Part shown: piece by piece, positions 1 to 12,089 of the stretch
How positions within the stretch are numbered: position 1 is the stretch's first letter
Layout of the letters: the number at the start of each line of letters is the position of its first letter
NCBI GenBank assembly: GCA_943737045.1
Contig: CALSFV010000101.1
Coordinates: 62,001-126,000 of the forward strand
Reading direction: 5' to 3'
DNA: 64,000 nt
DNA from: Parapristionchus giblindavisi
Taxonomy: Eukaryota; Nematoda; Chromadorea; Rhabditida; Diplogasteridae
Notes under the pieces: model-generated
What the model was told of the DNA's origin: nothing
Databases searched by the model: none
What the model saw: only the letters and a program-made list of their open reading frames with translations
Position numbers and translations under genes: made by a program

Positions 1-230
1 GGGAGAGGAGGAGGAGAGGGGAGGGGAGGGAGAGGAGGAGGAGAGGGGAGGGGAGGGAGAGGAGGAGGAGAGGGGAAGGGGGAGAAGCATTAAATATTTA
101 CTCCCCGTTCTTTCTATGGTGAGAGTGACTATTATGAAGAAGGAAGAGAAAGGGGAGGAGAGGGGAGGAGAGGGAGAAAGGGGAGGGGAGGAGAGGATGG
201 AGAGAGATGGAGGGGAGAATACAATGAGTA
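1..230. repeat. Purine-rich GGGAGA/GGGGAGGAGA tracts
   Basis: Positions 1-84 are nearly all G/A, and 136-220 are again purine-rich. They lie downstream of the stop codon of the minus-strand gene ending at 273. No coding content is seen. Confidence 0.8.
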
Positions 231-272
231 GTAGGAATAGTAATAGAAAGAGAAGATATATTGTTATTCTTG

Positions 273-3200
273 TTAGAATGAAGTAATATTAACAGTTCGT
301 TCAATATCCCATCTAGATCGAGTTGAACCATGTCCATATCCTATTCCTCTATGTGATGAATGTGATGAATTCCTTCTTGATTGTCTATTACGACGACTTG
401 ATGATGCATCACTTCTATTATAGATAGATTGATAGTAATCAGAGTATATTCATACTATTGAAGATGAACTAACCTTTGATTATGATCATTTGATCCTATT
501 TCTCCAATCAATTCACATATTAGATTAATTACTCCGTTTTCATATAAATTTATTCGTTCTTCAATTGAAGATTCTCCTATGAGTCTGAAAGTAATTTTAT
601 TAAGAAATACACGGATTGCAAACTTCCCCAAATATGGCCAACACATATTTAAAACTTTCTCTACTTGTGTACATGATTTGCTAACATTCGGGCAAATGGC
701 AGCCCAAAACCATCGATTTTCCCATATACAGGCTAGGCATTTGCCAGAATACGGGTAAATCGTTTAAAGACTATCCCTATTCGGACAAATTTAATCTGTT
801 TGTATGAATATTAACAAATAACAATAATATGTTCATCTTGACTTAAAGTATAAGATACCATATGATATGTACTCATTAGTAATACATAGAATAAGTATTG
901 TCAAGAGAATTATCATATTACATTATCTATACTAATGACTACTCCTGATAAGATGATGTATGAAGTATCTATCCAACTCTCCCTCTCCCTCTCTCCCTCT
1001 CTCCCTCTCTCCCTCTACCTCTCCTTCCATAATATATACCTTGTAACTTTAAGCATTCCAGTCAATCGTAATGGTTTCTGTGATAAGAATGTTAATATTC
1101 TTTCATAAAGTGTAAGCATTTCATCAGGTTCAGGAGATGAAGATGAAGATACTCCTGATCCCATTAGAATTAATAGACGAGAACAAGCAAATCTTATCCT
1201 TCCTCTATCTGATGATGATGATGTTGATTGAGGAATATGAAGTTCTCCTTAAGATTATATAAATGAAACAAATGATAAAGATTATTAATGGATATTCTAT
1301 TACGTATGTAAATATAATCTCTCTCTCTTCCTCTTCCTTCTCTAATCCCCTTCTTCTTCTTCTTCTTCTTCTTCTTCAACTATAAAAGATTCGTTCGTTA
1401 TTCAGTTGAAGACTGAATGAAATGTACCACGTATGTACTAAATCAATCTACGGACTCTCTTCTCTCCTCTACCTCTCCTTCTTTTCTCTCTTCTCTCCTC
1501 TACCTCTCCTTCTTTTCTCTCTTCTCTCCTCTACCTCTCCTTCTTTTCTCTCTTCTCTCCTCTACCTCTCCTTCTTTTCTCTCTTCTCTCCTCTACCTCT
1601 CCTTCTTTTCTCTCTTCTCTCCTCTACCTCTCCTTCTTTTCTCTCTTCTCTCCTCTACCTCTCCTTCTTTTCTCTCTTCTCTCCTCTACCTCTCCTTCTT
1701 TTCTCTCTTCTCTCCTCTACCTCTCCTTCTTTTCTCTCTTCTCTCCTCTACCTCTCCTTCTTTTCTCTCTTCTCTCCTCTACCTCTCCTTCTTTTCTCTC
1801 TTCTCTCCTCTACCTCTCCTTCTTTTCTCTCTTCTCTCCTCTACCTCTCCTTCTTTTCTCTCTTCTCTCCTCTACCTCTCCTTCTTTTCTCTCTCGTTAA
1901 GCTCCTACAACCCTTATTTTTACCATGGATATCGTCATAACATATTTATAATAAATCAATAAACCACCAATTATGAAAATGAAAGATCATAATATTAATG
2001 GATGATTCTATTCATAAAACTATGTATAAATACAGTGTTTTATACCATTGAACCCGTGAAATATATGGGTAAAAGATAGGTACATTAGTACTCAAAATGT
2101 ATCTAGATTTGAAAATATATATTGAGTCAAATACAAATGAATCTAACACTTGATGTGATATATTAACTACTAATTGTTTATTTGACTTCATTCATTTGTT
2201 GACTTATTAACAAGGAGACTCTCACAACTTAATTTGGCGATGAGATATGTGTTATGGTTCATTTGAAAGCCCTTTTTCTGTAGATTACGAATATGTACTT
2301 TAAAAATGCAAAAGAGTTCTGTGCACGGACTTAAAGCCTCTCAAATGTTGAGCAATTGCCACCTCGCAGTGATGCGCGCACTGGTGGGTTAGTTCTACGT
2401 GTTATTTCTGCGAGCTAGTCTTGGCCCAGAGATAAAGATGAGTTATTACGATATATCTGAAGAACTTGGTTAGGCTAGACCCATGAAAGATGTTAAACAA
2501 CAGTGTGAAACTACTACAAAAGAATGAAGAAGGTTCCCTACAGCCGGTTCAAGTGCATTCTCGTCGACGCTTGCAACTCACTAGTGGAAGGAAAAACTGG
2601 GGAAACGGAAAATGAGGACCACTAGCTAGCTCTACCACCACTAGCTCGCAGAAATAACTCGGAGACCTAGCCTACCAGTGTGCGCATCATTGCGAGGTGG
2701 CAATTGCTACTAAATTTGACATGCTTTAGTCCGTGCACAGACCTCTTTTGCATTTTTAAAGCACATTTTCTTAATCTACAGAAAAAGGGCTTTCAAATGA
2801 ACTATAACACATATCTCATCGCCAAATTAAGTTGTGAGAGTCTCCTTGTAAGAAGGGAATTGAAATATGTGTTAGATTATCAAAGATTGTAGTGTTTTCA
2901 GAAGAGATATTTGTTTATAATAAGAAGATAGAATGAAAGTACTTACTTCTATTAGTTTTTCTTGTTTGTGTATTCGATGTTCTTCTAGGAAAACAACGAC
3001 GAAATGTATTGATGAGAATTGAAGGACAGGCAATTGATCGACTCTGAGATGATGATGATAGAGTCATTGATGAATAAATGAATGTATTCATATGGAGAGG
3101 GGGAGGAGTCATGGAAGGGGAGGGGAGAGAGAGAGGGAGAGGTACAGGGAGAGGGAGAGGGAGAGGGAGAGGAGGGAAAAGGAGAGGTACAGGAAGGAAG

Positions 3201-6200
3201 AGGTAGAGAGATATACAGTAGCGCCGGAAAGTCAAAATACACTTTTTATTTCTGGTGCAATTTTGGCGTCAGTTGAGATACCAAGCTGTAACTTGTACAT
3301 GATGTACCCACAGTATGTACGTATTCGATCCTCCTATAAGGTCTCACGGGCCTTTCTGGTTATTGCATAGTGATGACGAAACCGAACAACACTTTTTCGA
3401 AAATTCATTATTCTTTCATGGATTTTTTCGTACTCGCCAAACTTCGTGAGCATCGAGAGGACTACAAGGTCTATCCAGATAAAAAATTTCAGGTTGCTGC
3501 GAATTCGGGTATTGGCCGCGGACTAGCAGCAACTTCGTGGTGGCAAAATCATATCTCGGCTTCTAGAAGAGCTTTAAAGGAGATTAAAGCAGCAAACTGA
3601 TTCTCTTGGTGACTCCTGATGATCCTGTAAATATGGTAGCCCTAGCTCATCATTCATCGTCATGGATCGATAAAGTCACTTTTTTACAAGACCCAACTTT
3701 GAGAAATCACAATTCTGAGGGCGGACCTTGTAAAAATCTGGTTTTTGGATAGGAATGTTGAAAATATATTAATTAATCGATTCCCCGCTTTTTAGAGCGA
3801 TTGCTTATCTTTCTTGCCTGCGGCAGTCGATTATCTGAAGGATAGTCGTTTAGTCCGCGCTCCCTTCTCATCTGCGACCCGTACACATCATTAGGCCTTT
3901 CACACTGCTCAATGACGATTTAGCCGCTTTTAGTGATTTGATTAGTCAGAATAGAGAGACACTGTATGAATCCAGTTTTTGATCTTTGATCTTTGTGTTT
4001 TCGATATTTGAAATTTGATATTTGCTCAATTGTTCGTCAAATTTTGCTCGAAATCATAATGAAAAGTTGTTTCACTCGATCAAAGAAGATCAAAAACGCA
4101 TTATTTTATAGACTATGATGTTCAGGATTAGCAACAATACGTTTTAGAGTGATTTCATCTATCAAAGCTCGTTGAGCAGTGTGAAAGGCCTAGAGATGTG
4201 TACGGGTCGCGAGATGAGAAGGGAGCGCGGACTAAACGACTATCCTTCAGATAATCGACTGCCGCAGGCAAAAAGATAAGCAATCGCTCTAAAAAGCGGG
4301 GAATCGATTAATTAATATATTTTCAACATTCCTATCCAAAAACCAGATTTTTACAAGGTCCGCCCTCAGAATTGTGATTTCTCAAAGTTGGGTCTTGTAA
4401 AAAAGTGACTTTATCGATCCATGACGATGAATGATGAGCTAGGGCTACCATATTTACAGGATCATCAGGAGTCACCAAGAGAATCAGTTTGCTGCTTTAA
4501 TCTCCTTTAAAGCTCTTCTAGAAGCCGAGATATGATTTTGCCACCACGAAGTTGCTGCTAGTCCGCGGCCAATACCCGAATTCGCAGCAACCTGAAATTT
4601 TTTATCTGGATAGACATTGTAGTCCTCTTGATGCTCACGAAGTTTGGCGAGTACGAAAAAATCCGTGAAAGAATAATGAATTTTCGAAAAAGTGTTGTTC
4701 GGTTGCGTCATCACTATGCAATAACCAGAAAGGCCCGTGAGACCTTATAAGAGGATCGAATACGTACATACTGTGGGTACATCATGTACAAGTTACAGCT
4801 TGGTATCTCAACTGACGCCAAAATTGCACCAGAAATAAAAAGTGTATTTTGACTTTCCGGCGCTACTGTATATGAAGAAGAGCAAAAACAAAAGGCCTCA
4901 GGGGCTAGTGAGTATATCTAAGAGAGAGAAGAGAAGAGTGTTATGTATACATAATGATTAGTCTTATCTATATACTAGTTAGAATGAATGAATGGATACG
5001 AAGAAATATATCTTATCTTATAATAAGTATATACGTAGATAGATAATATAATGATGAGATTAATTATTATGAACAAGACTAAATAGTTCCTTTCATATAA
5101 ATGAAGAATAAAAAGTTCACATAATCTCTTTGAATATCATATTTGTCATACTAAAAAACCATCGATTTCTCACGTAGCAATCAGGGAAATGAAACTAAGA
5201 TATGTCATGTACATTGGTATTATTAGATTTCCAAAAATCCAATGAAAAGAACATATTCCAAAAAAAAAACAATCAATAAAAATCGTATACTACAACTAAT
5301 AATAATAATGTTTTTGTATGACAGGGAATGAGGATATATTGGATATTATGTATATGAATGAAGAGAAGTCATCCTTTCATTTCTATTCTATTCCATCACA
5401 TATTTCAATATCCATTGCTAACAATCGGTGTGTGTTTTGGGTACAGCTATGGTGCGAATATTTAATAAAGAGGATAATTATGTCTGGATAGATCTTATCT
5501 AACCCTCCACGCAAGGAAGTAATTCAGCGTTATAATGTAAACTAATATTTAAATATATCATATTTGAGGGAGAGGGAGAGGGAGAGGGAGAGGGAGAGGG
5601 AGAGGGATGAAAGACGTTATACAAAAGACATTAACAATTGTCGTCAATGAATGAATATGAAGAAGAATGAGATTGAATACTCTGGAGGCTTTATTATAAT
5701 CACAAGATTTATATGATGAATGATTTTTATTGGCATCATACTGTTTTTGTTATGTCAATTTAAGTAAGAGAAGTCATTATAGATTCATTGAATGAAAAGG
5801 AAAAGATGAGTTTAACTAATAATTCATAGATAAATATTCTCTCGTACATATATGTACTATATCAAAAAGTAAATATGAATTAATTTAGATATAACATAGT
5901 AAGGAATATATCATTGAATATTATTATTAGAAATAGATTGATTCGTGGAATTTTATAGTGTAATCGAGAGAATATATCTTATGAGATAAGTTTGATATGT
6001 TGATTGAATTGAGTGAATGATCAACTTCATCTTCATATATCAATATGTATATATTACCTCTTCGTCTTGAGATATCGTGCCTGTCCCTCCAATTGAACCC
6101 GTTTCTTTTTTGTCTCCTTAATATTAATATTCTTTAGTCATCATATACTTTTAATATCATACAATCTAATTTTAATGTTTTCTTTTGAAATAATATAATA

Positions 6201-6868
6201 TTTGTCGGTTGATTATTCCCAAACCATACATATCGATTATTCTTCCTTACAGTATTCTTCTTCCATCTACAGTACTCATGCCCTTTAGTGGTTTTTGACT
6301 TGATTAGTTTAGGATTGAATAAATATATGAAAGTACTTGAGTAGTTCCGTTGAATACAATAACATCTATCTATTCATACTCTATCATTATATTCATTCCC
6401 ATATCTATTTCTCATACCACACAACGAATCATTAACAATTACAGTAACACACACTTTTCTACCTCTCCTTCTTTATTTTCCCCTCCCTCTTCCTTTACTC
6501 TCTCTCTCTACCTCTAGCTCTTCTCTCCTTCTCTCTCATTTCTCTCATTTCATTATTATACTTCTTCACTTACTTACCTATCTTCTCTAAAACTAAAAAG
6601 AAGAGATAGATACTAGAAAAGGATGGAGGCTCTAAAAGGAACGTGCAATTTTATAACTTTTAGTGAATAAATAACCATCTTACGCTTGAATTACATTAGG
6701 CATACATAGAGTATTGATTAAAAGGAAAAAAAATGCAATTAATTTGAATATAATTGAGATATTGATTGATATAAGATGAATACCTAGTATCGTTCGAGTT
6801 GATGTTGATTGTAATACAATAGAAGATTGAAATATAGGAGATGAATCAGATGATGATTGAGATGGAGA
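273..6868 (-). CDS. Unrecognised gene, 3' part (six exons read)
   Basis: Exons in coding order: 6784-6868, 6058-6116, 2947-3043, 1040-1247, 474-680, 273-414 (stop TAA at 273-275). All have GT..AG borders and all phases join. The encoded part (about 230 aa) starts Ser/Thr-rich, has a basic stretch (INTFRRCFPRR), a Ser/Pro patch (SSSSSPEPDE), a folded-looking segment (MLTLYERILTFLSQKPLRL, then WPYLGKFAIRVFLNKITF) and an Arg/Ser-rich tail ending TVNITSF. I do not recognise the family. The segment around LRLTGMLKV faintly recalls the start of a RhoGAP domain, but with Lys where the arginine finger would sit; this is a weak guess. The 5' end was not found; purine satellite lies upstream. An alternative exon at 1304-1379 (poly-Lys) is not needed for phase. 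The introns host a 31-bp minisatellite and two transposons. Confidence 0.62.
678..768. repeat. Small imperfect inverted repeat in an intron
   Basis: A ~24-bp sequence near 678 (ATTTGCTAACATTCGGGCAA) is matched by an imperfect reverse complement near 742-768. It overlaps the splice acceptor of the exon at 474-680, so the acceptor may derive from a short palindromic insertion. Confidence 0.4.
1459..1894. repeat. 31-bp C/T minisatellite, about 14 copies
   Basis: Near-identical 31-bp units of the form TTCTCTCCTCTACCTCTCCT plus TCTTTTCTCTC. All bases but one per unit are pyrimidines on the plus strand. It sits in the intron between the exons at 1040-1247 and 2947-3043 of the minus-strand gene. 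Open frames through it are low-complexity artefacts. Confidence 0.95.
2211..2848. mobile_element. Long terminal-inverted-repeat DNA element (638 bp, PIF/Harbinger-like duplication)
   Basis: The left end starts CAAGGAGACTCTCACAACTT and the right end is its reverse complement. Similarity continues about 190 bp inward on each side with several mismatches (for example around GTGATGCGCGCA at 2370). The sequence is flanked by TAA on both sides, compatible with the 3-bp TWA duplication of PIF/Harbinger elements. There is no transposase reading frame, so it is a non-autonomous element inserted in an intron. Assignment to PIF/Harbinger rests only on the duplication. Confidence 0.75.
3216..4868. mobile_element. 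1.65-kb fold-back element with ~700-bp inverted arms (Tc1/mariner-type TA duplication)
   Basis: The left end CAGTAGCGCCGGAAAGTCAA is mirrored at the right end, with TA on both sides (3214-3215 and 4869-4870), as for Tc1/mariner insertion. The two arms (about 3216-3914 and 4175-4868) are almost perfect reverse complements with only scattered substitutions; the unique centre is ~260 bp. Each arm contains the same 76-codon open frame in opposite orientation (3370-3600 plus, 4484-4714 minus), which matches nothing I know and may not be coding. The element lies in a large intron of the minus-strand gene. A transcript across it would form a ~700-bp hairpin. Confidence 0.88.
4870..6057. other. Intronic AT-rich DNA
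   Basis: This is the intron of the minus-strand gene between the fold-back element and the exon at 6058-6116. Apart from six GGGAGA hexamers at about 5573-5608, I see no gene or structured element. Confidence 0.6.
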
Positions 6869-7089
6869 CTGTATGATTAATGAATGAACGAATAGAGGAG
6901 ACTATGACCTCCTGTAATCAATATGGATTACTCCAATTAATAGATGAATAGATTGAGATATATGAGAATGAGTAGAGTTGATATTGAAAGAACGAAGAAG
7001 GTTTGTATGATAGATATTTTATCATGAATAGATGAAGTATATGGAGAGAAGTACTTATGAACTAGATATGTACTACTACTGAATATGAA

Positions 7090-8580
7090 GATTAAGAAGG
7101 AGAGAGAAGAAGGAAAGGTGGTGGACAGAGGAGGAGAGGGGAAGAGGGAGAGAAGAGGGCGAAGAGAGGGAAGAGGGAGAGGAACGGGAGAGGGAGAGGA
7201 GAGGGTAGAGAGAGGTGGGAGAGGGAAAAGAGGGGGAGGAGAGGGGGAAGAGTGAGAGAAGAGGGCGAAGAGAGGGGAAGAGGGAGAGGTATGGGAGAGG
7301 GAGAGGAGAGGTGGAAGAGGGAGAGAAGAGGGTAGAGAGAGGTGGGAGAGGGAAAAGAGGGGGAGGAAAGGGAGAAGAGGGAGAGAAGAGGGCGAAGAGA
7401 GGGGAAGAGGGAGAGGAACGGGAGAGGGAGAGGAGAGGTGGAAGAGGGAGAGAAGAGGGTAGAGAGAGGGGGAGAGGGAAAAGAGGGGGAGGAGAGGGGG
7501 AAGTGTGAGAGAAGAGGGCAAAGACACGGGAAGAGGGAGAGGAACGGGAGAGGGAGAGGAGAGGGTAGAGAGAGGTGGGAGAGGGAAAAGAGGGGGAGGA
7601 GAGGGGGGAAGAGTGAGAGAAGAGGGCGAAGAGAGGGGAAGAGGGAGAGGTATGGAAGAGGGAGAGGAGAGGTGGAAGAGGGAGAGAAGAGGGTAGAGAG
7701 AGGTGGGAGAGGGAAAAGAGGGGGAGGAGAGGGGGAAGAGTGAGAGAAGAGGGCGAAGAGAGGGGAAGAGGGAGAGGTATGGGAGAGGGAGAGGAGAGGT
7801 GGAAGAGGGAGAGAAGAGGGTAGAGAGAGGTGGGAGAGAGAAAAGAGGGGGAGAAGAAGGGGAAGAGGGAGAGAAGAGGGCGAAGAGAGGGGAAGAGGGA
7901 GAGGAACGAGATAGGGAGAGGAGAGGTGGAAGAGGGAGAGAAGAGGGTAGAGAGAGGTGGGAGAGGGAAAAGAGGGGGAGGAAAGGGAGAAGAGGGAGAG
8001 AAGAGGGCGAAGAGAGGGGAAGAGGGAGAGGAACGGGAGAGGGAGAGGAGAGGTGGAAGAGGGAGAGAAGAGGGTAGAGAGAGGGGGAGAGGGAAAAGAG
8101 GGGGAGGAGAGGGGGAAGAGGGAGAGAAGAGGGCAAAGACACGGGAAGAGGGAGAGGAACGGGAGAGGGAGAGGAGAGGTGGAAGAGGGAGAGAAGAGGG
8201 TAGAGAGAGGGGGAGATGGAAAAGAGGGGGAGGAGAGGGGGAAGAGGGAGAGAAGAGGGCAAAGACACGGGAAGAGGGAGAGGAACGGGAGAGGGAGAGG
8301 AGAGGTGGAAGAGGGAGAGAAGAGGGTAGAGAGAGGGGGAGATGGAAAAGAGGGGGAGGAGAGGGGGAAGAGGGAGAGAAGAGGGCGAAGAGAGGGGAAG
8401 AGTGAGAGCAACGGAAGAGGGAGAGGAGAAGTGGAAGAGGGAGAGAAGAGGGGGAGAGGGGGGTTAGAGGGAAAAGAGGGAGAGGAGAGGGGGAAGAGGG
8501 AGAGGAGAAGGGTAAGAGAGAGAGAGGAGGATAGACAGGGAGAGGAGAGGGGGGAGATGAAGAGGATAGAGGGAAGATTG
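7090..8580. repeat. Polypurine satellite with ~127-bp unit
   Basis: The segment beginning GAGGGTAGAGAGAGG recurs at roughly 7329, 7456, 7562, 7688, 7815, 7945, 8071, 8198 and 8325, mostly 126-130 bp apart (one interval ~106). Nearly every base is a purine on the plus strand. Long Ser/Pro/Leu or Arg/Glu/Gly frames through it are composition artefacts. Confidence 0.93.
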
Positions 8581-8599
8581 AGAGGAAAAGAAAGGGAGA

Positions 8600-10880
8600 G
8601 AGGGGAGAGAGGAAGGGAAGAAGGAGGGGAGAGAGGAGAGAGGAAGGGGAAAGGAGGGGAAGAGAGGAAGGGAAGAAGAAGGGGAGAGAGGGAGGAGATA
8701 GGAAGGGAAGAAGGAGGGGAGAGAGGAAGAAGAGAGGAAGGGAAGAAGGAGGGGATAGAGGAAGGAGAGAGGAAGGGAAGAAGGAGGGGAGAGAAGGGAG
8801 GAGAGAGGAAGGGAAGAAGGAGGGGGAGAGAGGGAGGAGAGAGGAAGGGAAGAAGGAGGGGAGAGAGGGAGGAGAGAGGAAGGGAAGAAGGAGGGGAGAG
8901 AGGAAGTAGAGAGGAAGGGAAGAAGGAGGGGAGAGAGGAAGGAGAGAGGAAGGGAAGAAGGAGGGGAGAGAGGAAGGGAAGAAGGAGGGGAGAGAGGAAG
9001 GAGAGAGGAAGGGAAGAAGGAGGGGAGAGAGGAAGGAGAGAGGAAGGGAAGAAGGAGGGGAGAGAGGGAGGAGAGAGGGAGGAGAGAGGAAGGGAAGAAG
9101 GAGGGGAGAGAGGGAGGAGAGAGGAAGGGAAGAAGGAGGGGAGAGAGGAAGGAGAGAGGAAGGGAAGAAGGAGGGGAGAGAGGAAGGAGAGAGGAAGGGA
9201 AGAAGGAGGGGAGAGAGGAAGGAGAGAGGAAGGGAAGAAGGAGGGGAGAGAGGAAGGAGAGAGGAAGGGAAGAAGGAGGGGAGAGAGGAAGGAGAGAGGA
9301 AGGGAAGAAGGAGGGGAGAGAGGAAGGAGAGAGGAAGGGAAGAAGGAGGGGAGAGAGGAAGGAGAGAGGAAGGGAAGAAGGAGGGGAGAGAGGAAGGAGA
9401 GAGGAAGGGAAGAAGGAGGGGAGAGAGGGAGGAGATAGGAAGGGAAGAAGGAGGGGAGAGAGGAAGAAGAGAGGAAGGGAAGAAGGAGGGGATAGAGGAA
9501 GGAGAGAGGAAGGGAAGAAGGAGGGGAGAGAAGGGAGGAGAGAGGAAGGGAAGAAGGAGGGGAGAGAGGGAGGAGAGAGGAAGGGAAGAAGGAGGGGAGA
9601 GAGGGAGGAGAGAGGAAGGGAAGAAGGAGGGGAGAGAGGAAGTAGAGAGGAAGGGAAGAAGGAGGGGAGAGAGGAAGGAGAGAGGAAGGGAAGAAGGAGG
9701 GGAGAGAGGAAGGGAAGAAGGAGGGGAGAGAGGAAGGAGAGAGGAAGGGAAGAAGGAGGGGAGAGAGGAAGGAGAGAGGAAGGGAAGAAGGAGGGGAGAG
9801 AGGGAGGAGAGAGGGAGGAGAGAGGAAGGGAAGAAGGAGGGGAGAGAGGGAGGAGAGAGGAAGGGAAGAAGGAGGGGAGAGAGGAAGGAGAGAGGAAGGG
9901 AAGAAGGAGGGGAGAGAGGAAGGAGAGAGGAAGGGAAGAAGGAGGGGAGAGAGGAAGGAGAGAGGAAGGGAAGAAGGAGGGGAGAGAGGAAGGAGAGAGG
10001 AAGGGAAGAAGGAGGGGAGAGAGGAAGGAGAGAGGAAGGGAAGAAGGAGGGGAGAGAGGAAGGAGAGAGGAAGGGAAGAAGGAGGGGAGAGAGGAAGGAG
10101 AGAGGAAGGGAAGAAGGAGGGGAGAGAGGAAGGAGAGAGGAAGGGAAGAAGGAGGGGAGAGAGGAAGGAGAGAGGAAGGGAAGAAGGAGGGGAGAGAGGA
10201 AGGAGAGAGGAAGGGAAGAAGGAGGGGAGAGAGGGAGGAGAGAGGAAGGGAAGAAGGAGGGGAAGAGAGGAAGGGAAGAAGGAGGGGAGAGAGGAAGGAG
10301 AGAGGAAGGGAAGAAGGAGGGGAGAGAGGAATGAGAGAGGAAGGGAAGAAGGAGGGGAGAGAGGAAGGAGAGAGGAAGGGAAGAAGGAGGGGAGAGAGGA
10401 AGGAGAGAGGAAGGGAAGAAGGAGGGGAGAGAGGGAGGAGAGAGGAAAGGAAGAAGGAGGGGAAGAGAGGAAGGGAAGAAGGAGGGGAGAGAGGAAGGAG
10501 AGAGGAAGGGAAGAAGGAGGGGAGAGAGGAAGGAGAGAGGAAGGGAAGAAGGAGGGGAGAGAGGGAGGAGAGAGGAAGGGAAGAAGGAGGGGAGAGAGGG
10601 AGGAGAGAGGAAGGGAAGAAGGAGGGGAAGAGAGGAATTTAAGAAAGAGAGGAGAGAGGAAGGGAAGAAAGAGGGGAGAGAGGAGAGAGGAAGGGAAAAG
10701 GAGGGGAAGAGAGGAAGGGAAGAAAGAGGGGAGAGAGGAAGGGAAGAAAGAGGGGGAGAGAGGAGAGAGGAAGGGAAAAGGAGGGGAAGAGAGGAAGGGA
10801 AGAAAGAGGGGAGAGAGGAAGGGAAGAAAGAGGGGGAGAGAGGAGAGAGGAAGGGAAGAAAGAGGGGAGAGAGGATAGTG
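8600..10880. repeat. Polypurine satellite with 35-bp unit and 736-bp higher-order duplication
   Basis: The basic unit is 35 bp (GAGGAAGGGAAGAAGGAGGG then GAGAGAGGAAGGAGA). Rare variants (GAGATAGG ending near 8700 and again near 9436; a doubled GAGGGAGGAGAGAGGGAGGA near 9060 and 9800) recur 736 bp apart, showing a block duplication. Pyrimidines are almost absent for over 2 kb. Confidence 0.93.
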
Positions 10881-11708
10881 TATGAAAAGGAAGAGTATGT
10901 CCTGAAGAATAGTGTTGTTCGTCTTGAAGACTAATTGAAAAGGAGGGAAGAAGGAGAATGAGACTCTCTCTCTAACTACAATTTCATATGAAGTAGAAAA
11001 TATAACAGAAGGAGAAGAAGAAGGGGAAGTGGAGAAAGGGAGAAGGAGAGGGAGAGAGAACGAGAGGTGGGAGGGGTAGAGGGAGAGAGGGGAGAAGGAG
11101 AGGGAGAGAGAGAGAGAGAACGAGAGGTGAGAGGGGTAGAGGTAGAGAGGGGAGGGGTAGAGGCAAGGAGGGGAGAGGGAAGTAGTTGTATCTTTATTTC
11201 CGTTTCATTCAAAAACGTTGAGAAAATGGAAACCATCAATTTGTGAAAATGAAAGAGAATCGAATAAACGAAAAGAAAGAGAAATTGGAAAGATAGGGAG
11301 AGGCGAGGGGGAGAGAGAGAGGGGAGAGAGAGAGGAGGAGAGGTGGATGAGAGAGGGGAGGGGAGAGTGGAGGAAGAGAGAGGGGAAAGAGGAAGGAGAG
11401 AGGGAAGGAGAGGGAGGAAGGAGTGAGGAGAGAGGAGAGGGGAGAGGGGAGAGGATAGATGTTCAGAAGAGGTAAATGGAAAGTGGAGTGAAAGATGTAC
11501 ATCATGTATGACTATACTAAGTATGAAGAGAAGTGAATGAATATGGAGAGAGAGAGAGAGTAGAAAGGGGAATAGAATAGTAGGACCAATTCTAGCCCCC
11601 ATCTCCTTCTCTCTCTTCCGTTAGGTCAGGAAGGAAGGAACAGAGAGGGAAGGACAAAGAGGGAGAAGTGAGGAAGGGGAATAGAGGGAGAAGCGGATGA
11701 TGGTCTAA

Positions 11709-11953
11709 AGGGAGAGGGAGAGGGAGAGGGAGAGGGAGAGGGAGAGGGAGAGGGAGAGGGAGAGGGAGAGGGAGAGGGAGAGGGAGAGGGAGAGGGAGAG
11801 GGAGAGGGAGAGGGAGAGGGAGAGGGAGAGGGAGAGGGAGAGGGAGAGGGAGAGGGAGAGGGAGAGGGAGAGAGAGAGGGAGAGGGAGAGGGAGAGGGAG
11901 AGGGAGAGGGAGAGGGAGAGGGAGAGGGAGAGGGAGAGGGAGAGGGAGAGGGA
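11709..11953. repeat. (GGGAGA)n hexamer array, about 41 copies
   Basis: Nearly perfect AGGGAG hexamers with a single interruption near 11873. The same hexamer, in either orientation, recurs at many other places in the window. Confidence 0.97.
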
Positions 11954-12089
11954 TATCTCCCAGATGTGAAGGATGAATCAGCTGAGAGGGACTGAGGCTT
12001 AGAGAGAATCGATAATAGAAGAGAAGAGAAGTCTCCGCCCATTTAAGGTAGAAGAGGAAGAAGATGAGGAAGAGAATAGAGATAGATGA

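Noticed and set aside
1..84. Telomere at the window edge
   Set aside because: GGGAGA/GGAGGAGA runs occur throughout the window, and no TTAGGC or other known telomere repeat is present.
1304..1379. Extra poly-Lys exon in the first minus-strand gene
   Set aside because: It has splice-like ends but is not needed: the exon at 2947-3043 joins 1040-1247 directly in phase.
3370..4714. 76-codon frame present in both arms of the fold-back element as a real gene
   Set aside because: It is mirrored because the arms are inverted copies. No recognisable domain, and too short for a transposase; kept only as a note.
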